DNA of 64,000 nt. Origin: Candidatus Rifleibacteriota bacterium. Lineage in GTDB: Bacteria > Muiribacteriota > Ozemobacteria > Ozemobacterales > Ozemobacteraceae. A model generated the notes under the pieces. It saw only the letters and a list, made by a program, of their open reading frames with translations, searched no databases and was not told the DNA's origin. Numbering within the stretch: the stretch's first letter is position 1; each line of letters begins with the position of its first letter. Made by a program: the position numbers and the translations under genes. Below are positions 48,862-57,708 of this stretch, in pieces. The DNA lies in the NCBI GenBank assembly GCA_024710355.1, contig JANJUX010000009.1:1-64000 (forward strand), in the 5' to 3' direction.

Positions 48862-49950
48862 ATGAACAAGACCCCACTGTGCGCAGTACATGAAAAATCA
48901 GGTGCGAGAATGGTCGATTTCGCCGGCTGGTATATGCCGGTGCAGTACACTTCGATTATCGAAGAACACAACGCCGTTCGCACCAACAGCGGCCTTTTCG
49001 ACCTGTTTCACATGGGCGAATTCTGGCTGAGCGGCCCTGATGCCATGAAGAACATTCAGAAAATCTGCTGCCAGGACTCAGAAGCCCTTTCTGACCGGCA
49101 GATCGCTTATACCCCGATGTGCCGCCCCGACGGCACCATCGTCGATGACCTGCTGATCTACCGCTGGAGCCCCGAAAAATTTCTGCTCGTCGTCAATGCC
49201 AGCAACATGAAAAAAGATTTCGACTGGATCAAAAGCCAGCTCGAAGGTAACGTCGAACTCGTCGACAAATCTTCAGAAACCGGTCTGATCGCCATTCAGG
49301 GCCCAAACGCCGAAGCTATTCTGCAGAAACTGACCCGCCAGCGCCTCAAAGCGATCAAATTTTACTGGTTCACCTCCGGTAAGGTTGCCGGCATCGACTG
49401 CATCATCAGCCGCACCGGTTATACCGGTGAAGATGGCTTCGAACTCTATTACCCCGCCGAACATTCAGAAAAACTCTGGAACGCGCTGCTCGAAGCCGGC
49501 AAAGACGTCGGCATCAAGCCGATCGGCCTCGGCGCCCGCGACACTCTGCGCCTCGAAGCCCGCCTGATGCTCTACGGCAACGATATCAACGACGAAACCA
49601 CCCCGATCGAAGCCAACCTGAACTGGACCGTCAAATTCGCCAAAGGCCCGTTCACCGGCAGTGAAGTCATGAAGAAACAGAAAGATCAGGGCGTCACGAA
49701 AACCCTCGTCGGCTTCGAACTCGGCAAGGGCCCGGCCGCCCGCCACGGTTACCCGATCATGAAAGACGGCAAAAAGGTCGGCGAAGTCACCTCAGGCACC
49801 ATGGCCCCGACTCTGCAGAAGAACATCGGCCTCGGCTATGTTCCGCCCGCACTCAGCGCCATCGGCTCGACCTTCGACATTGAAATCCGCGGCAAAAATT
49901 ACCCCGCAACCGTTATAGAAACACCATTTTATACCAGGGCAAGGAGTTAA
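48862..49950 (+). CDS. gcvT: Glycine cleavage system T protein (aminomethyltransferase)
   Basis: The second of two ATGs behind AAGGAGAG is preferred. The protein of about 362 residues opens [27 protein letters not shown] and has [31 protein letters not shown] and the C-terminal domain with [20 protein letters not shown]. GcvT takes the aminomethyl group from lipoylated GcvH, releases ammonia and passes methylene to tetrahydrofolate; the reverse reaction builds glycine. It is followed at once by glyA. Confidence 0.96.
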   Translation: MNKTPLCAVHEKSGARMVDFAGWYMPVQYTSIIEEHNAVRTNSGLFDLFHMGEFWLSGPDAMKNIQKICCQDSEALSDRQIAYTPMCRPDGTIVDDLLIYRWSPEKFLLVVNASNMKKDFDWIKSQLEGNVELVDKSSETGLIAIQGPNAEAILQKLTRQRLKAIKFYWFTSGKVAGIDCIISRTGYTGEDGFELYYPAEHSEKLWNALLEAGKDVGIKPIGLGARDTLRLEARLMLYGNDINDETTPIEANLNWTVKFAKGPFTGSEVMKKQKDQGVTKTLVGFELGKGPAARHGYPIMKDGKKVGEVTSGTMAPTLQKNIGLGYVPPALSAIGSTFDIEIRGKNYPATVIETPFYTRARS

Positions 49951-49952
49951 TC

Positions 49953-51191
49953 ATGCAGACCCTCACACAGTTCGACCCCGAAATCAGTGCGATTATCGAC
50001 CGTGAAAAAAGACGCCAGATGAGCCAGATCGAGCTCATCGCCTCAGAAAACTTCGTTTCTGAAGCGGTACTCGAAGCCCTCGGCTCGGTTCTCACCAACA
50101 AATACGCCGAAGGTTACCCGGCAAAGCGCTATTACGGCGGCTGCGAAGTCGTCGACCAGGCCGAAGATCTGGCCCGCGACCGCGTTAAAAAACTTTTTGG
50201 CGCCGAACACGCCAACGTGCAGCCCCATTCGGGCAGCCAGGCCAACATGGCCGTTTACCAGGTCGTCATGAAGCCGGGCGAAACCTTTCTCGGCATGAAC
50301 CTGCAGAACGGCGGGCATCTGACCCACGGCAGCCCGGTCAACTTCAGCGGCCTGCTCTATAACGTCGTTCCCTACGGCGTCACCGACGACACCGAAACCC
50401 TCGATTATGAAGCGCTCACCCGCCTCGCCAGAGAAAACAAGCCGAAAATGATCATGGTCGGCGCCTCTGCCTACCCGCGCGTCATCGATTTCGAACGCAT
50501 CCGCAAGGTCTGCGACGAAGTCGAAGCGGTAATGTGCGTCGACATGGCTCACATCGCCGGCCTGGTCGCCGCCGGCCTGCACCCGTCGCCGATTCCCTAT
50601 GCCGATTTCGTGACCTCGACCACCCACAAGACCCTGCGCGGTCCCCGCGGTGGCCTGGTTCTCTGTAAGGAAAAATGGGCCAAAGCGCTCGACAAGGCGA
50701 TTTTCCCGGGTCTGCAGGGTGGCCCGCTGATGCACGTCATCGCCGCCAAGGCCGTTGCCTTCAAAGAAGCCCTTGAACCGGGTTTCAAAGACTATCAGAA
50801 GCGCGTCATCGAAAACGCCCAGGCTCTGGCCGCCGCCCTTACCGAGCGCGGCTTCAGACTGGTTTCAGGTGGCACCGATAATCATCTGATGCTCATCGAC
50901 GTGCGCAACAAGAACATCACCGGCAAGGCCGCCGAAAAGGCGCTCGATCACGCCGGCATCACCGTCAACAAGAACACCATTCCGAATGACCCGGCTTCAC
51001 CTTTCGTTACCTCGGGCCTGCGCGTCGGCACTCCGGCCGTCACCACCCGCGGCATGACCCCCGAGGTCATGAAGCAGATTGCCACCCTGATGGACGAAGC
51101 GATCGCCAAACCCGAAGACGAAGCCAACCTTGCCGCTGTCAAAGCCAAGGTCAACGCCATCTGCGAAAAATTCCCCTTTTATAAATTTTAA
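49953..51191 (+). CDS. glyA: Serine hydroxymethyltransferase
   Basis: The 412-residue pyridoxal-phosphate enzyme starts two bases after the gcvT stop behind AAGGAG. It has [46 protein letters not shown] and the cofactor lysine in [12 protein letters not shown] near residue 227. GlyA interconverts serine and glycine with methylenetetrahydrofolate. Its place inside the gcv cluster, between gcvT and gcvH, ties glycine made or broken here directly to serine. Confidence 0.97.
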   Translation: MQTLTQFDPEISAIIDREKRRQMSQIELIASENFVSEAVLEALGSVLTNKYAEGYPAKRYYGGCEVVDQAEDLARDRVKKLFGAEHANVQPHSGSQANMAVYQVVMKPGETFLGMNLQNGGHLTHGSPVNFSGLLYNVVPYGVTDDTETLDYEALTRLARENKPKMIMVGASAYPRVIDFERIRKVCDEVEAVMCVDMAHIAGLVAAGLHPSPIPYADFVTSTTHKTLRGPRGGLVLCKEKWAKALDKAIFPGLQGGPLMHVIAAKAVAFKEALEPGFKDYQKRVIENAQALAAALTERGFRLVSGGTDNHLMLIDVRNKNITGKAAEKALDHAGITVNKNTIPNDPASPFVTSGLRVGTPAVTTRGMTPEVMKQIATLMDEAIAKPEDEANLAAVKAKVNAICEKFPFYKF

Positions 51192-51209
51192 GGCTGAACA
51201 GGAGATATT

Positions 51210-51575
51210 ATGACCACCAAATTCACCAAAGAACACGAATGGGCAAAACTCGAAGGCGATACCGTCACCGTCGGCATCACTGATTACGCCGCACACCAGC
51301 TCGGCGACGTCGTATTCGTCGAACTGCCGGCCAAGGGCAGCAAGCTTCAGAAAGACAAAGTTTTTGGCACCATCGAATCGGTCAAAACCGTTTCCGACCT
51401 CTATTCTCCGGTAACCGGCGAAGTCGTGGCCGTTAACGACAACCTCGAAAACAACCCCGCTCTCGTCAACGAAGAACCGATGGGCGCCGGCTGGATCTGC
51501 AAAGTTAAAATGGCAAATCCTTCAGAATTCGACCAGCTTCTCTCAGAAGCCGACTACAAGAAAATCTGCGACTAA
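51210..51575 (+). CDS. gcvH: Glycine cleavage system H protein
   Basis: The 121-residue lipoyl carrier has the family pattern EHEWAKLEG, GITDYAAHQLGDVVFVELP and the lipoylated lysine K59 in GTIESVKTVSDLYSPVTGEV. It shuttles the aminomethyl group between the P and T proteins and electrons to lipoamide dehydrogenase. ACAGGAG precedes the ATG. No lipoate attachment gene is in the window. Confidence 0.97.
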   Translation: MTTKFTKEHEWAKLEGDTVTVGITDYAAHQLGDVVFVELPAKGSKLQKDKVFGTIESVKTVSDLYSPVTGEVVAVNDNLENNPALVNEEPMGAGWICKVKMANPSEFDQLLSEADYKKICD

Positions 51576-51593
51576 TCGCACAGGAGTTCCTTT

Positions 51594-52940
51594 ATGGCTA
51601 CCTATATCCCCACCACTCCTGATGAACTTCAGGAAATGCTGGGGGCCATCGGTGTTAAAAGCATCGACGACCTCTTTGCAGAAATTCCGCCCGAGCTCAG
51701 ACTGCAGGGCGAATTGAATCTGCCCGCCGGTATGAGCGAGTCGGAAATGGCCCGCAAAGTTGCCCGGCTCGCCGAAACCAACGAAACCGTCGACAAAAAC
51801 GTCTGTTTTCTCGGTGGCGGCGCTTATGACCACATCATTCCGGCCGTAATCGACCACATTCTGCTGCGCGGCGACTTCTTCACCGCCTACACTCCCTATC
51901 AGCCCGAAGTTTCGCAGGGCACGCTGCAGTGCATCTACGAATATCAGAGCCTGATCTGCGGTCTCACCGGCATGGACCAGTCGAACGCTTCGCTGTATGA
52001 AGGCGCCACCGCCAACGTCGAAGCGATCAACATGGCCACCGCCCAGACCGGCCGCAGCAAAGTGCTTGTGCTGCAGACGCTCAACCCCGAATACCGCCGC
52101 GTCATCAATACGCTCAACGGCGCCCTCGGCGTCGAAATCGTCACCGTGCCGTTCGAAGACGGCGCTGTCGACCCGTCGCGCGTTCAGGAACTGATGAACG
52201 ACAAGATTGCCGCCGTCGTCATGCAGTATCCGAACTTCTTCGGCAGCATCGAAGACATCGAGCGCATCTCGGAAATCGCGCACGCAGCCGGCGCCCTCAG
52301 CATCGTCAGTGCCAACCCGATCGCCCTCGGCCTCATCGAAGCACCGGGCAAACTCGGCGCTGACATCGTTACCGGCGAAGGCCAGCCGCTCGGCATTCCG
52401 CTGAGCTTCGGCGGCCCGTATCTCGGTTTCATCGCCGCCAAAAAAGCCCTGCTGCGCCGCATGCCCGGCCGCATCGTCGGCAGAACCAAAGATATCGACG
52501 GCAAAATCGGCTTCGTTCTCACCCTGCAGGCCCGCGAACAGCACATCAGACGCGAAAAGGCGAGCAGCAACATCTGCTCGAACCAGGCACTGATGGCGCT
52601 CAACGCCACGATCTACATGAGCCTGCTCGGTCGCGACGGTATTAAAGAAGTAGCTTATCAGTCTTTCCAGAAAGCGCACTACATGAAGCGCGAACTGGCA
52701 AAAGTCGAAGGCGTCAGCTTTCCGTTCACCGGCAGCTTCTTCCATGAGCTGGTCGTCAAGATTCCGAATGCCCGCAAGGTGCTCGGCAAAATGTCCAAAA
52801 AAGGCGTCTTCGCCGGCATCCCGCTCGACAACTGGTTCACCAGCCTCAAAGACTGCGTGCTCATCGCCGTTACCGAAAAACGCACCAAAGACGAAATCGA
52901 CAACTACTGCAATATGTTAGGAGGGTTTATCAATGGCTGA
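51594..52940 (+). CDS. gcvPA: Glycine dehydrogenase (decarboxylating) subunit 1
   Basis: The 448-residue protein is the N-terminal half of P-protein in its split form: [57 protein letters not shown] and [19 protein letters not shown] at the end. With GcvPB it decarboxylates glycine and loads the aminomethyl group on GcvH. The gene overlaps gcvPB by eight bases, and the gcvPB Shine-Dalgarno sequence AGGAGG lies within its last codons. Confidence 0.96.
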   Translation: MATYIPTTPDELQEMLGAIGVKSIDDLFAEIPPELRLQGELNLPAGMSESEMARKVARLAETNETVDKNVCFLGGGAYDHIIPAVIDHILLRGDFFTAYTPYQPEVSQGTLQCIYEYQSLICGLTGMDQSNASLYEGATANVEAINMATAQTGRSKVLVLQTLNPEYRRVINTLNGALGVEIVTVPFEDGAVDPSRVQELMNDKIAAVVMQYPNFFGSIEDIERISEIAHAAGALSIVSANPIALGLIEAPGKLGADIVTGEGQPLGIPLSFGGPYLGFIAAKKALLRRMPGRIVGRTKDIDGKIGFVLTLQAREQHIRREKASSNICSNQALMALNATIYMSLLGRDGIKEVAYQSFQKAHYMKRELAKVEGVSFPFTGSFFHELVVKIPNARKVLGKMSKKGVFAGIPLDNWFTSLKDCVLIAVTEKRTKDEIDNYCNMLGGFING

Positions 52941-54384
52941 ACCCTTGATTTTTGATCTCAACAAAGACGGCCGCCGCGGCTACGCTCTGCCGGCACTCGA
53001 TGTTCCGGCACTCGACCCCGCCGACCATATTCCCTCACGCTTTCTGCGCCAGGAACTGCCGCTGCCCTCACTGTCAGAACTCGAAGTCGTCAGGCACTTC
53101 ACCCGCCTGTCACGGCTGAATCACAGCGTCGATATCGGCTTCTACCCGCTTGGCTCGTGCACCATGAAGTATAACCCCAAGGTTAACGAAAACATGGCGC
53201 GCCTGCCCGGTTTTGCACACATTCACCCGCAGCAGCCAGAAGAAACCGTTCAGGGCGCGCTCGAAATGCTCAAGACCCTCGAAGATCAGCTTGCCGAAGT
53301 CACCGGCATGGACGCCATGACGCTGCAGCCCGCAGCCGGCGCCCACGGCGAAATGACCGGTCTGCTGATCATGAAGGCCTATCACAAGAAACAGGGCAAC
53401 CACAAGACCAAGATCATGATTCCCGACAGCGGTCACGGCACCAACCCGGCGTCGTGCTCGATGGTCGGCTACGAAGTCATCAACATCAAGTCTGACGCCC
53501 GCGGCAGCATCGATATCGAAGACCTCAAAGCCAAGCTGAGCCCTGACGTCGCCGGTCTGATGATCACCAACCCGAGCACCCTCGGGCTGTTCGACGAAAA
53601 CATCGGCGAACTCGCCAGCCTGATTCACTCGGTCGACGGGCTTCTCTACTATGACGGCGCCAACCTCAACGCCATCATGGGCTGGACCCGCCCCGGCGAC
53701 ATGGGCTTCGACATCGTGCACCTGAACCTGCACAAGACCTTCTCGACCCCGCACGGCGGCGGCGGTCCCGGTGCCGGCCCCGTAGGCGTCAAGAAGCATC
53801 TTGAAGCTTTCCTGCCCAATCCGCGCGTCGTTTTCGACGGCAAAAAATACAAGCTGCAGACCAAATGCCGCGAATCGGTCGGCCCGGTTCTTGGCTCGGT
53901 CGGCAACTTCCTGGTGCTGGTGCGCGCTTTTGCCTACATCATGGTCAACGGCCGCGAGGGGCTGAAAAACGCCTCTGCCTACGCGGTTCTCAACGCCAAC
54001 TACATGATGGCACGCCTGAAAAAGACCTATCATCTGCCCTACGATCGTTTCTGCAAGCACGAATTCGTGCTCTCAGGGAAATCGCTGGCCCAGTATGGCG
54101 TCAAGACCCTCGATGTTGCCAAGCGCCTGCTCGACTTCGGGTTCCATGCGCCGACCATCTACTTCCCGATGATCGTCGAAGAATCGATGATGTTCGAGCC
54201 CACCGAAACCGAAAGCAAGGGCACCCTCGACTGCTTCATGGAAGCCATGGAAATGATCGCCCGCGAAGCCGCAGAAAACCCCGACAACCTCAAGAACGCG
54301 CCGCTCAAAACACCGGTGCGCCGCCTTGACGAGGCAACTGCCGCCCGCAAACCCGATATCAATTATTTCCAGCGCCCTGAGTAA
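52933..54384 (+). CDS. gcvPB: Glycine dehydrogenase (decarboxylating) subunit 2
   Basis: The 483-residue C-terminal half of split P-protein carries the pyridoxal-phosphate lysine in [20 protein letters not shown] near residue 269. Other family blocks are [28 protein letters not shown] and [11 protein letters not shown]. It is the last gene of the cluster. No hairpin terminator follows within the first 290 bases; a structured repeat lies there, and the first good terminator is at 54676-54710. Confidence 0.96.
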   Translation: MAEPLIFDLNKDGRRGYALPALDVPALDPADHIPSRFLRQELPLPSLSELEVVRHFTRLSRLNHSVDIGFYPLGSCTMKYNPKVNENMARLPGFAHIHPQQPEETVQGALEMLKTLEDQLAEVTGMDAMTLQPAAGAHGEMTGLLIMKAYHKKQGNHKTKIMIPDSGHGTNPASCSMVGYEVINIKSDARGSIDIEDLKAKLSPDVAGLMITNPSTLGLFDENIGELASLIHSVDGLLYYDGANLNAIMGWTRPGDMGFDIVHLNLHKTFSTPHGGGGPGAGPVGVKKHLEAFLPNPRVVFDGKKYKLQTKCRESVGPVLGSVGNFLVLVRAFAYIMVNGREGLKNASAYAVLNANYMMARLKKTYHLPYDRFCKHEFVLSGKSLAQYGVKTLDVAKRLLDFGFHAPTIYFPMIVEESMMFEPTETESKGTLDCFMEAMEMIAREAAENPDNLKNAPLKTPVRRLDEATAARKPDINYFQRPE

Positions 54385-54439
54385 TCGTGATCATCAGATG
54401 ATTAATAAGTGCTCATTGAATTCTTCACACCGGTTCGTC

Positions 54440-54643
54440 GGCGTGTCCTATCAGCCGGGTTACTTTTTTGCTGACAGGAGGTCAGCGATACTCGGCATCA
54501 TCAGGATTGATGATGCCGGGTGCTCCAGCGAAACTTTTCCAAGTTTTCGCTCTGCAGAACCGCTCTATCCTGCGCGGTTCTGCATAAGCACCTCCTGTGC
54601 AAAACAAGCTTACGAAAAAGTAATCCCGGCTTCTCTCCACGCC
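54440..54643. repeat. Large structured intergenic repeat, copy 1 (about 204 bases)
   Basis: Nested inverted arms: GGCGTG (54440-54445) with CACGCC (54638-54643), then GCCGGGTTACTTTTT with AAAAAGTAATCCCGGC (one bulged T). An inner closing stem ACAGGAGGT (54474-54482) pairs with ACCTCCTGT (54590-54598). Inside are three hairpins: 54490-54521 (14 pairs, one wobble, GGAT loop), 54527-54551 (one bulge) and 54554-54583 (ten perfect pairs). The flanking arms recur at 56262-56352 in the same orientation. It is non-coding in every frame. It resembles a REP/MITE-type mobile element or structured RNA, but I know no named family. Confidence 0.8.
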
Positions 54644-54675
54644 TTGCTGTGATGATTTTCAACAGGTTATAAATT

Positions 54676-54710
54676 GTTGGGGTTCAGAATATTGAACCCC
54701 AACAGTTTTT
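54676..54710 (+). terminator. Rho-independent terminator between gcvPB and the nucleotidyltransferase gene
   Basis: GTTGGGGTTCA (54676-54686) and TGAACCCCAAC (54693-54703) are perfectly complementary around six bases and lead into AGTTTTT. It probably ends the folD-gcv operon and shows that the next gene starts after it. Confidence 0.85.
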
Positions 54711-54742
54711 CTGGATTGTTTATTAATCAGCCACAGAAAAAA

Positions 54743-56218
54743 ATGGAAATCAGAAAAACAATAGACCTGCCGCAGCTTGAAGTCAGAATGCTGCGTGAAA
54801 TTCTGCAGTTTCTGCGCCCGTCTGACAGTCGGCAGGTCTGGCTGGTCGGCGGCAGTATCCGCGACCTGCTGCGCGGCGCCACAACCGTGCCCGATCTCGA
54901 CCTGGCCACAAGTTTCAACCCGATCAGCGCCGCCCGCGATTTCGCCCGCGCCACCGGCGCCGGCTTCGTCGTGCTCGACGAGGAACGCCACGTGGTTCGC
55001 CTGGTCAGCGAAACCGGCAGCGGCCACTACACCTTCGATCTCTCTGAATTCAGGGCCCCGACGCTTGACGAAGACCTGCGGGCCCGCGACTTTACCATCA
55101 ATTCGATTGCCGCGCCGCTTTTTGGCGCAGGCAGCACAGCTCTGGCCGCAGGCCGCATCGAGCTTTACGACCCGCTGAACGGCGTCGAGCACTTAGCTGC
55201 CGGCCGGATCGAGCCGAGTTCCGATCAGCTGTTTACCGACGACCCGCTGCGTCTGATGCGGGCTTTCAGGTTCAGCGCCCTTTTCGACGCCGAATTTTCA
55301 CCGAAGCTGCACGCCATGGTCGTGGCGCAGGCGCATCTCCTGAAAGATGTTTCCGGCGAGCGCATCAGAGACGAGTTTTACAAGGTTCTCGGCGTGCGCG
55401 ACAGCGCCAAGTGGGTGCGCCTGATGGACAGCACCGGCATTCTCGCCGTCGTTCTGCCGCAGCTGCATGCATGCCACGGCGTCGACCAGAACGAGTGGCA
55501 TCACCTCGACGTTTACGAGCACACGCTGCTCACTCTCGAAAACCTCGAAAAGTTCTTGAACAGCGACCAGCCCTACCCCTGGTGGCACAGCTTCATCACT
55601 TACCTGAACGAAACCGTCTCAGGCACCCGCACCTACGCGCAAAACCTCAAGCTCGGCTGCCTGCTGCACGATCTCGGCAAGCCGCCCTGCCGGCGCTACG
55701 ACCACGAGGCGAAGCGCACCATCTTTCATGGCCACGAAATGGAAGGCGCGTCGATGGCCCGCGATATCGGCGAAAACCTGCGCCTCTCGGTCAACGAAAC
55801 ACATTATCTGCAGAAACTGGTGAAAAACCACATGCGTCCCGGCGTCATGCTGCAGCAGGGCCTCAACGACAAGCGCCTGTTCAGATTTTATTCGGAAACC
55901 GGCCGCGATGGCCTTGGTATCGCGCTGATGTCGCTGGCCGACCGTTACTCGGCGCTCGGTTCACTGGGTGAAGACGATCTGGCAGAGTTCACCGCCGGCA
56001 TTTTTCAGATCATGCACCAGTTTTACGAGCAGATGAAGCGCCCGAAAATGGCGCCCTTTCTCAACGGCAACGACCTGATCAAACATCTCGGCCTCAAGCC
56101 CGGCCCCGAATTCAGGCGCATTCTCGAAACGCTCGAAGAAGCCCAGTTCACCGGCGAGATCAAAACCCGCGACGAGGCCCTCGCACTGGCCAGAACCCTG
56201 CTGCAACCACCTGCTTAG
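54743..56218 (+). CDS. CCA-adding enzyme / poly(A) polymerase family nucleotidyltransferase with HD domain
   Basis: The ATG at 54743 is chosen because upstream in-frame codons lie inside a terminator hairpin; the Shine-Dalgarno sequence is weak. The 491-residue protein has the nucleotidyltransferase head with VWLVGGSIRDLLRGATTVPDLDLATS (G-G..R-D, then the DxD metal motif in the last part), a tRNA-binding region with ARDFTINSIAA and DPLRLMRAFRF, and a C-terminal HD domain (LHDLGKPPCRRYDHE, then KNHMRPG). It adds or repairs tRNA 3' CCA ends, or adds A residues to RNA. The HD domain may give phosphatase or phosphodiesterase activity. tRNA-Asn here does not encode CCA, so such an enzyme is needed. 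Confidence 0.88.
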   Translation: MEIRKTIDLPQLEVRMLREILQFLRPSDSRQVWLVGGSIRDLLRGATTVPDLDLATSFNPISAARDFARATGAGFVVLDEERHVVRLVSETGSGHYTFDLSEFRAPTLDEDLRARDFTINSIAAPLFGAGSTALAAGRIELYDPLNGVEHLAAGRIEPSSDQLFTDDPLRLMRAFRFSALFDAEFSPKLHAMVVAQAHLLKDVSGERIRDEFYKVLGVRDSAKWVRLMDSTGILAVVLPQLHACHGVDQNEWHHLDVYEHTLLTLENLEKFLNSDQPYPWWHSFITYLNETVSGTRTYAQNLKLGCLLHDLGKPPCRRYDHEAKRTIFHGHEMEGASMARDIGENLRLSVNETHYLQKLVKNHMRPGVMLQQGLNDKRLFRFYSETGRDGLGIALMSLADRYSALGSLGEDDLAEFTAGIFQIMHQFYEQMKRPKMAPFLNGNDLIKHLGLKPGPEFRRILETLEEAQFTGEIKTRDEALALARTLLQPPA

Positions 56219-56261
56219 CTTATTTAATTGCCAGCAAATTGAATACTTCTATTGATTCGAC

Positions 56262-56352
56262 GGCGCAGCCTATCAGCCGGGTTACTTTTTCTCCAGCGAT
56301 TCGCTATCGCTCACAAGCTTACGAAAAAGTAATCCCGGCTTCTCTCTGCGCC
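56262..56352. repeat. Structured intergenic repeat, copy 2 (about 91 bases)
   Basis: It has the same flanking arms as the element at 54440: CCTATCAGCCGGGTTACTTT and CTTACGAAAAAGTAATCCCG, in the same orientation. The outermost stem is GGCGCAG (56262-56268) with CTGCGCC (56346-56352), where copy 1 has GGCGTG with CACGCC; both sides have changed together. Its interior is one short hairpin, AGCGAT-tcgct-ATCGCT (56295-56311), instead of three. It lies just downstream of the nucleotidyltransferase gene. Confidence 0.8.
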
Positions 56353-56414
56353 TGCAAAAGGGTTTATTCAGATTTCTGTTAAATTCAGACACCAGCAGTC
56401 AGATTTAATGAAGA

Positions 56415-57449
56415 TTAGCGGCGGTGCTTTTTATTGCGCACTTTGCGGGGGGATTCGCCGGTTTTTTGCGGTTTGGCGGCAGTGGCACGCTTTTTTGCTT
56501 TGACGCTGTAACTGACGCTTTTTTTGGTATCGAGACCCGCCCATTCGCGATGGATGCTGGTGCCCCTGAAAAAAGAAGACATGAACAGAAAAAACGGGGC
56601 AAGCACGCTGAAGGCGACTATCACCATAATCTGCTCGGCAACACTGATCTTTGGCGGGTCACCGGTAAGATAGGCAAAGCCAAAAAGCATCGCGACGAGG
56701 CCGCCGGCGAGAACGCCTGTCCAGATTATTTCGTTGGTGACCGGCTCATCGCTGAACCACGCTGGAAGATGCCATGCCTGAGCCAGGATACTGGCGTCAG
56801 GATCTTCAGCTTCTTCAAGTTCATCTGCATCCTCTGAGTCCTCTGAATCTTCCAGTTCTTTGGAATTGTCTGCATCTTCGGAATCGTCAGCATCTTCAGG
56901 CTCTTCAACGACAGGTACCGCAATTCCGCCATGAACAAGCTCAGGGTCTGTTGGCTCAGAAAATTCTGCTGATTCGACAAACTCTGCGAGGCCCTTTTTC
57001 CCGGCATTTTTGCGCAATTCTTCGCGGTCGGGCAGGCCGGCGGCACGCATCATGAAGCTTTCAACGTGTTTGTGAAGAACTTCAGGGCGGATATTGAGAT
57101 AAAACATCTTCAGGTGCAGCGGTTCGCCTCGCTTCAGTTCGATCCAGATGATGTCCTGATATTGATTGCGCTCGATCTCGAATTCTTTGATTTCAGACCA
57201 GTCGATGATGCTTCTTTTCCGGCCGGGGAAGTAGATGCCGTTCGCGTCGATGAGAATTTTGGCCCGGCGGTCGAAAAGATTGCAGACGCCTTTAATCAAC
57301 GTGAAGGAAAAGAGCAAAAAGCAGCCCCAGGCGATAAACTTGTTGCCCTCATCACCCGGAATCAAAACTGTCCAGGCGATCCAGACAAACAGCAATGAAC
57401 TGGCAATGACCAGCAGACTGCGTAGAATTGAATTTTTAACCGTCAGCAT
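56415..57449 (-). CDS. Membrane protein with PH-like domain and acidic linker
   Basis: The 344-residue protein has two N-terminal membrane helices (about residues 10-30 and 37-55). A PH-like beta domain follows (ILIDANGIYFPGRKRSIIDW, then IKEFEIERNQYQDIIWIEL), as in STM3941-type bacterial PH proteins. A very acidic linker (about 185-225, nearly all D, E and S) precedes two more helices (about 240-305) and a strongly basic tail (KAKKRATAAKPQK to the end). The sharp acid/base split could allow intramolecular or partner binding. No function is known. AGGGGAAAAG precedes the ATG. It is convergent with the nucleotidyltransferase gene, with copy 2 of the repeat between. Confidence 0.7.
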   Translation of the reverse strand: MLTVKNSILRSLLVIASSLLFVWIAWTVLIPGDEGNKFIAWGCFLLFSFTLIKGVCNLFDRRAKILIDANGIYFPGRKRSIIDWSEIKEFEIERNQYQDIIWIELKRGEPLHLKMFYLNIRPEVLHKHVESFMMRAAGLPDREELRKNAGKKGLAEFVESAEFSEPTDPELVHGGIAVPVVEEPEDADDSEDADNSKELEDSEDSEDADELEEAEDPDASILAQAWHLPAWFSDEPVTNEIIWTGVLAGGLVAMLFGFAYLTGDPPKISVAEQIMVIVAFSVLAPFFLFMSSFFRGTSIHREWAGLDTKKSVSYSVKAKKRATAAKPQKTGESPRKVRNKKHRR

Positions 57450-57626
57450 CTTTTCCCCTGTATTTTCGCTATATTCAGGCTAATGCGCAGTTCATACGAA
57501 GTCAATCAATACTGAAACACAATTCCGGCCCTTAGTAGCAGTTATCTAAACAAAGGTTTACATAATCCGGAAAATTTTCGCAGCCGGGCGGGCTTAAAAA
57601 ATTGCTGATTCCGGGCGGTTGATTCG

Positions 57627-57635
57627 TGTTAAAAT
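57627..57635 (+). promoter_or_regulatory. Candidate extended -10 promoter of the acyl-ACP synthetase fusion gene
   Basis: TGT followed by TAAAAT (57630-57635) forms an extended -10 about 74 bases before the ATG. No good -35 box is seen at the right distance. Confidence 0.4.
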
Positions 57636-57708
57636 TTACCGGCAGAGAGGCTACCTGATGCCATTAAACGGCTGGAGACAAACTTAAAACAACCCGGGGA
57701 GAAACCTT

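Noticed and set aside
51543..52745. 400-codon open frame antisense to gcvPA
   Set aside because: Same cause; gcvPA on the other strand is unmistakable, and the antisense product resembles no protein.
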